From a virus: 28,337 nt of DNA. The position numbers were made by a program, and so were the translations under genes. The DNA lies in IMG/VR virus record IMGVR_UViG_3300025141_009759, positions 1-28,337 of that record. One strand, 5' to 3'. Positions 24,652 through 28,337 of this stretch are shown piece after piece (position 1 is the first letter of the stretch; each line of letters begins with the position of its first letter). Under the pieces are notes generated by a model. It was not told the DNA's origin, made no database searches, and saw only the letters and a list, made by a program, of their open reading frames with translations.

Positions 24652-25761
24652 TTACTGCTTCTGAGATATATATCTCTTTAGCTCGTCGCAAACCTTTACG
24701 ATTTGTTCTTGTGTAAGCTCTGCATACATCGGCAGACTCAGACAGTGGCTAGCATTATATTCGGCATTCGGAAACTGACCGGGGGAACCATACGAGTCCG
24801 CCAACACCTCTTGCAAATGGAGGGGGGTAGGGTAATGTAGTCCTGTGGCTACTCCGTTTTCTTTTAAAAATGTCTGGGCATCTTTGGGATCTGCGAGATG
24901 TACAACAAATAGGTGCCATACGGGATTCGCCCACTCTTCTACTACGGGCAGCGTCAGTCCGGGGACATCAGAAAGATGTTCTAAGTAGGTGGCAGCATTA
25001 TCGCAGCGCTGCTTGGTCCAGTCTGCGATATAATCTAGTTTAATGGCTAGGCCGGCAGCAAGGACCGATGAGAGACGCGAGTTATTGCCTAAAACGTTAT
25101 GTACATATTTTTCGCTAGAGCCATGGTTTCGGACTTGCTGTATAATATTAGCTAGTTCAGTGCTATTTGTCGTAACGGCGCCACCTTCGCCGGTTGCTCC
25201 CAAATTCTTTCCGGGATAGAATGAGAATGCTGCAGCATCTCCCAGTGATCCACAAGGAGAACCTTTATATGTTGCTAGATGAGCTTGTGCGCTGTCCTCT
25301 AGTACCCAGAGATTTCGTTCTTGAGCTATTTCCTTGAGCGCGTCCATATCACACGGCTGTCCATACAAATGTACCCCGATAATACCCGCTGTACGGTCAG
25401 TGATCGCTGCGCGGACACTTTCGGGATCTATGTTCCAGGTTCCCCACTTGCAATCAACTAGCACCGGGATAGCGCCCACTAACATGACCGCTTCAGCAGT
25501 GGCCACAAAAGTATTGGCAGGTAGAATTACCTCATCCCCGGGTTCGACGCCCAGCGCGCGGAGAGCAACTTCTAGTGCGTCAGTCCCACTTGACACGCCG
25601 ACGCACCCTTGGGCGTCGCAAAGCGTGGCAAAACCGGTTTCAAATTTCTCCAACCAGGGCCCGCCGACAAAACCAGTGCAGTCTATAATTTCTTCCCAGG
25701 CCTCAAGAAGCTGCTTTTTAATTTGTTGGTGTTGGGGCTTTAAATCTACAAAAGGTATCAT
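24652..25761 (-). CDS. DegT/DnrJ/EryC1/StrS sugar aminotransferase (FdtB/WbpE-like)
   Basis: This full-length (369 aa) PLP-dependent transaminase acts on nucleotide-linked keto sugars. The start IPFVDLKPQHQQI, the GVSSGTDALEVALRALGV phosphate-binding region (55-72), LEDSAQAHLA with D156, and SFYPGKNLGATGEGGAV with the PLP lysine K185 are all intact. So are HLYGQPCDMDAL and C-terminal LSLPMYAELTQEQI. The 'YPGKNLGATGEGGAV' form is common in the subgroup that makes 3-amino sugars (FdtB, QdtB, WbpE/WlbE), but 4-amination (perosamine-type) cannot be excluded from the sequence alone. Its ATG overlaps the formyltransferase stop by 4 bases, so amination and formylation are probably consecutive steps. 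Confidence 0.93.
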   Translation of the reverse strand: MIPFVDLKPQHQQIKKQLLEAWEEIIDCTGFVGGPWLEKFETGFATLCDAQGCVGVSSGTDALEVALRALGVEPGDEVILPANTFVATAEAVMLVGAIPVLVDCKWGTWNIDPESVRAAITDRTAGIIGVHLYGQPCDMDALKEIAQERNLWVLEDSAQAHLATYKGSPCGSLGDAAAFSFYPGKNLGATGEGGAVTTNSTELANIIQQVRNHGSSEKYVHNVLGNNSRLSSVLAAGLAIKLDYIADWTKQRCDNAATYLEHLSDVPGLTLPVVEEWANPVWHLFVVHLADPKDAQTFLKENGVATGLHYPTPLHLQEVLADSYGSPGQFPNAEYNASHCLSLPMYAELTQEQIVKVCDELKRYISQKQ

Positions 25762-26408
25762 TGGGTTTTTTCTCCTAAGCTTGTCTCTTTAGTAAAATAC
25801 CTTCTCTCGCCCAACAGGTGATTATCTTTTGAGCTATGATATATTACTTCTTTATCGTTTTGTGTGCGTGGCTTTATGCGGTCAAGAACTGGCATTGTTT
25901 GAGTAAACAATGTATACGCATATTCTAGTGCTTTATTGTATACATCTGCCACCTCTTCAAAATCTGGATATATAGAATATTTAACTTGTCCCATGATCGG
26001 GCCGTCGTCGATGCCGGGGTGGATTTGGTGTATTGTCACTCCATGCTCTGTTTGGTTATCTTTGAGGGCCCAGTTGATGGGAGAAACACCACGATATTTT
26101 GGAAGTGGAGAGTTGTGTAAATTGATAAGATTTTTACACCTTCTTATGAAGGGTTCCTTAATAATTTTATCATAGAAAACAGATATTACTAAATCCATCT
26201 TTTCGATGTCCGGGGAGTCCCGGTAGTGGCCACTCTCCACTATCTTGATCTTATGCATAGCAGCCCATTCCATAAGTGACTCTGTCCAAGTCGGCTCTGG
26301 TACCACTGGAACGATGTACTCTAGCGTATGCTGTTCGCTCTCATAGAACCATTGGGCTATTCTGACTGCCAGCAGGCCCTTTCCCATTAGCACAACTCTT
26401 TTTGTCAT
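25758..26408 (-). CDS. Sugar N-formyltransferase-like protein
   Basis: Numbered from the ATG at 26408 (216 aa), it contains the formyltransferase catalytic core. N96 and H98 lie in NLHNSPLPKYRG, and D134 lies in HPGIDDGPI. The intervening GVSPINWAL and HGVTIHQI segments fit methionyl-tRNA and sugar formyltransferase N-terminal domains. It lacks the tRNA-binding C-terminal domain of Fmt, so a sugar acceptor is far more likely. Such enzymes (e.g. VioF, QdtF, WlaRD) formylate the amino group of dTDP- or GDP-linked amino sugars using N10-formyl-tetrahydrofolate. A GTG one codon earlier (26411) is an alternative start. It is flanked by an oxidoreductase and an aminotransferase, forming a logical oxidation, amination, formylation set. 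Confidence 0.88.
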   Translation of the reverse strand: MTKRVVLMGKGLLAVRIAQWFYESEQHTLEYIVPVVPEPTWTESLMEWAAMHKIKIVESGHYRDSPDIEKMDLVISVFYDKIIKEPFIRRCKNLINLHNSPLPKYRGVSPINWALKDNQTEHGVTIHQIHPGIDDGPIMGQVKYSIYPDFEEVADVYNKALEYAYTLFTQTMPVLDRIKPRTQNDKEVIYHSSKDNHLLGERRYFTKETSLGEKTQ

Positions 26409-27418
26409 CACTGATTAGTGCTTACTTTCACTGTTTGCTCTGTTGCTAGGGATTCGTTGGCCAGCTCTAGAATTTGAACTATCTGTGCAGCCTTTGTGCC
26501 GGTGGCAACAGGTTCTGCGTTCTCTTGAATGCAGCGTGCAAAATCGGTGGCGACTTCGAGCAGCGGTTCAGTCGCATCCACCATAGGAGCGATGCTGCCC
26601 TCATCCGTGTACACAAACTCTTCATTCTTTAATTTCATATTTTTATGATAGATTTTAATTTTTTCAGTAGGCACCAAATCGTCCCAGAGGAGCATCCTAT
26701 CGGTCCCCACGATAGTCATTTGTCGAATTTTTTGAGGCGCCAACCAACTATTATGAATAGTAACGCGCGTGTCGTTTTTGAGGTTGACAGTAAGATGCGC
26801 ATCTGCAACATGGGACGACTGTGGGTGGCGAACTCCTGTAGCGTTAGCGGACACAGGGCTATAACCTTCGCCCAACACATATTCGCAAATTGAAAGATCG
26901 TGAGGGGCCAAATCCCACAACACATTGACATCTTTCTGAAACAATCCAAGGTTTGTTCTTATGGAGTTAATAGCTACAACGTCTCCCAATGTTCCACTTT
27001 CTATAACTTGACGAATACGCCTGACGGGGCCCGAATAACAGAAGGTATGATCACACATCAGTGTAAGATTGTTGTTGCTTGCCTCAGCTACCAACTGTGT
27101 TGCCTGCTCATAATTTAACGCAATTGGCTTTTCAACAAGGACGTGTTTTCCGCACCGCAATGCTGCCATGGCAATATCAAAGTGCGTGCGTACCGGAGTG
27201 GCAACAGCAATAGCATCTACATTTGCATTTTCTAGCATTGTGGTCACATCAGCATAAATTTCTATGTCTCCATAATCTTCTATGCGTGTTTTGGCTAGTT
27301 CTGTATTAGCATCACAAACTGCTGTTACAGTGGTCAACGTACAATTAACAAAGTTTCGGAGAAGATTTTTCCCCCAATAGCCCGTTCCTACAAGGCCTAT
27401 TTTAACGCGTTCTGTCAT
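26408..27418 (-). CDS. Gfo/Idh/MocA-family sugar oxidoreductase
   Basis: This NAD(P)-dependent enzyme has 336 residues, the usual family length. The Rossmann fingerprint GLVGTGYWG lies near residues 8-16. The family signature HVLVEKPIAL is at 92-101 (E96-K97-P98). LWDLAPHDLS (167-176) supplies the conserved Asp and His of the catalytic region. Relatives in surface-polysaccharide clusters (WbpB/WlbA) oxidise C3 of UDP-sugar uronates to 3-keto sugars, which a DegT-type enzyme then aminates. The order here (oxidoreductase, formyltransferase, DegT) fits such a route, but no uronate dehydrogenase is visible, so substrate identity is open. It is coupled to both neighbours: ATGA upstream, and a TGATG (or GTGA) junction downstream. 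Confidence 0.9.
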   Translation of the reverse strand: MTERVKIGLVGTGYWGKNLLRNFVNCTLTTVTAVCDANTELAKTRIEDYGDIEIYADVTTMLENANVDAIAVATPVRTHFDIAMAALRCGKHVLVEKPIALNYEQATQLVAEASNNNLTLMCDHTFCYSGPVRRIRQVIESGTLGDVVAINSIRTNLGLFQKDVNVLWDLAPHDLSICEYVLGEGYSPVSANATGVRHPQSSHVADAHLTVNLKNDTRVTIHNSWLAPQKIRQMTIVGTDRMLLWDDLVPTEKIKIYHKNMKLKNEEFVYTDEGSIAPMVDATEPLLEVATDFARCIQENAEPVATGTKAAQIVQILELANESLATEQTVKVSTNQ

Positions 27419-28299
27419 GAATTAGTTACCTTCTCGTGGTAGATATCGAGGACCTTCTGGGCCCAGGCGTCCTTTGACATGCCCTGAACCTTCTTATATC
27501 CCTGCAGCCTTATTTTATCTCTCTTTTCCGGATTTTTTAAGTAATAAGTTATCTTTTGATTAAGGTCATCTGCGTCGGTATAGATAACCAAATCCTCACC
27601 ATCGGTAAACAGCTCTTGACGCCCTTCCCAATCTGACGTAAGGAGAAAACCCCGAGCGCCGAGGACCTTATATACCCTATCAGAAGCACCGCCCATAGTG
27701 GCCAAATTAAGATTTATCTTCGTTCTGGACACAACCACCGCATGCTCGCCCGCATAGGCATTCGACACATGGGTAACCGGGTGGTCTATGGTGGCTAGCC
27801 ATTTTCTCCGCTCCGAATGTAATGACCCGATAAATGTGAGGCCCAGATCTTGATCTGCTTCGTGAGGCTTATGGAATAATGGGTCATAGCCTTCCAGTAT
27901 ATAATGCACCTCCGGATTGACTTCCTTAAAAACACTAATAGTGTTAGCAACACCAGTGCAAACATATGTACTATGACGGGCCTTATCTAAGATTCCGGTT
28001 GTCTGATTGAGGGTGCTCAGAGGGTCCATCCACCACAGGCAAGTCGTTGTTAGCTCTGAGCACTCCACAAAGACGCGAGTATCTAACTCCGCGCACTTAG
28101 AGAATACTACTAGATCGGGGCGTCTTTCTCGGCATGTATCAATGATTAGTTGATCCAGCGCTTCGGATCCTATTTCTTGTTGTTTTTGTCGGAAATTAAT
28201 CCCTATAACCTGTGCTCCTGTCTTAAGGAACCCACGCAATTGTGCGTTATTGGTTGACCGATTAGCGCTATCAAATACGCCAATGAATAAAATCTTCAT
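27415..28299 (-). CDS. Glycosyltransferase, CgeB-like/GT4-like
   Basis: This 294-residue protein starts MKILFIGVFDSANRSTNN. Residues about 180-275 (SRTKINLNLATMGG, SDRVYKVLGARGFLLTSDW, ELFTDGEDLVIYTDADDL, ITYYLKNPEKRDKI) match the C-terminal nucleotide-sugar-binding half of CgeB/Glyco_trans_1_2-type GT-B enzymes. That includes the '(R)vfE.lg.GgflLt' and 'v.y.d.dDL..ki.yyl' elements. The N-terminal half (WWMDPLSTL near 89-97) resembles DUF3880-type acceptor domains. It probably transfers a sugar to a protein or glycan acceptor. The ATG shares 4 bases (ATGA) with the end of the upstream frame. Confidence 0.85.
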   Translation of the reverse strand: MKILFIGVFDSANRSTNNAQLRGFLKTGAQVIGINFRQKQQEIGSEALDQLIIDTCRERRPDLVVFSKCAELDTRVFVECSELTTTCLWWMDPLSTLNQTTGILDKARHSTYVCTGVANTISVFKEVNPEVHYILEGYDPLFHKPHEADQDLGLTFIGSLHSERRKWLATIDHPVTHVSNAYAGEHAVVVSRTKINLNLATMGGASDRVYKVLGARGFLLTSDWEGRQELFTDGEDLVIYTDADDLNQKITYYLKNPEKRDKIRLQGYKKVQGMSKDAWAQKVLDIYHEKVTNS

Positions 28300-28337
28300 A
28301 ATTTAAATACCACATTTTCTTTTACCTCATGCAAAGG
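28296..28337 (-). CDS. C-terminal end of an unidentified gene (5' part outside window)
   Basis: The frame PLHEVKENVVFKL-stop is open from the right edge to a TGA that overlaps the ATG of the CgeB-like gene (ATGA). The same overlap style is used repeatedly in this cluster, so this is probably the end of another glycan gene. Thirteen codons are too few to name it. Confidence 0.45.
   Translation of the reverse strand, partial: PLHEVKENVVFKL

Noticed and set aside
25758-26408. Methionyl-tRNA formyltransferase
   Set aside because: The core motif is shared, but the protein is about 100 residues too short, lacks the tRNA-binding C-terminal domain, and sits among sugar genes.
1-28337. Bacterial O-antigen locus in a chromosome rather than a phage genome
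   Set aside because: The sugar genes alone would fit, but they run in the same strand and spacing style into a late sigma factor and a baseplate module, with no bacterial housekeeping genes.

Overview
This window looks like part of the genome of an uncultured contractile-tailed (T4-like) phage, probably marine. Recognisable proteins include a gp25-like and a gp6-like baseplate wedge protein, a lysozyme-bearing baseplate hub, a gp55-like late sigma factor and several small phage-type proteins. Every gene I can support lies on the minus strand, so transcription runs from high to low coordinates. The genes are packed tightly, with many 1-26 base overlaps. No gene-free stretch exceeds about 80 bases. 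I saw no tRNA, CRISPR array, insertion sequence or convincing factor-independent terminator.

The right part (28337 down to 19900, in transcription order) is a sugar-nucleotide and glycan cluster. It holds the tail of an unidentified gene, a CgeB-like glycosyltransferase, a Gfo/Idh/MocA oxidoreductase, a sugar N-formyltransferase, a full-length DegT-type aminotransferase, a GT9-like glycosyltransferase, a GT-A-like glycosyltransferase candidate, a cupin, a hexapeptide-repeat acyltransferase, a half-length DegT-type protein, a sulfotransferase and GDP-mannose 4,6-dehydratase. Together they suggest that the phage makes and transfers a modified sugar: a keto sugar is formed, aminated, then N-formylated or N-acylated, and sulfation is also possible. 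The target could be the virion or the host surface; the sequence alone does not say which.

The centre (19819 down to 17907) holds small phage genes: a basic coiled-coil-like protein, a conserved 69-residue protein, a zinc-ribbon protein, a single-pass membrane protein, the late sigma factor and a 101-residue helical protein. The only sizeable intergenic gap (19820-19899) separates this block from the glycan cluster and contains a candidate late promoter.

The left part (17910 down to 1) is the baseplate module. Its hub protein carries three lytic-type domains after an N-terminal OB-like domain: N-acetylmuramidase, SGNH hydrolase and M15 peptidase. Then come a beta-rich spike-like protein, a 1754-residue protein of unknown function, gp25, gp6, a DNRLRE-like protein, and a giant protein of at least 1773 residues with two LamG-like domains that runs off the left edge. 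This last gene is open throughout 1-5320 and is easy to miss because its stop lies outside the window.
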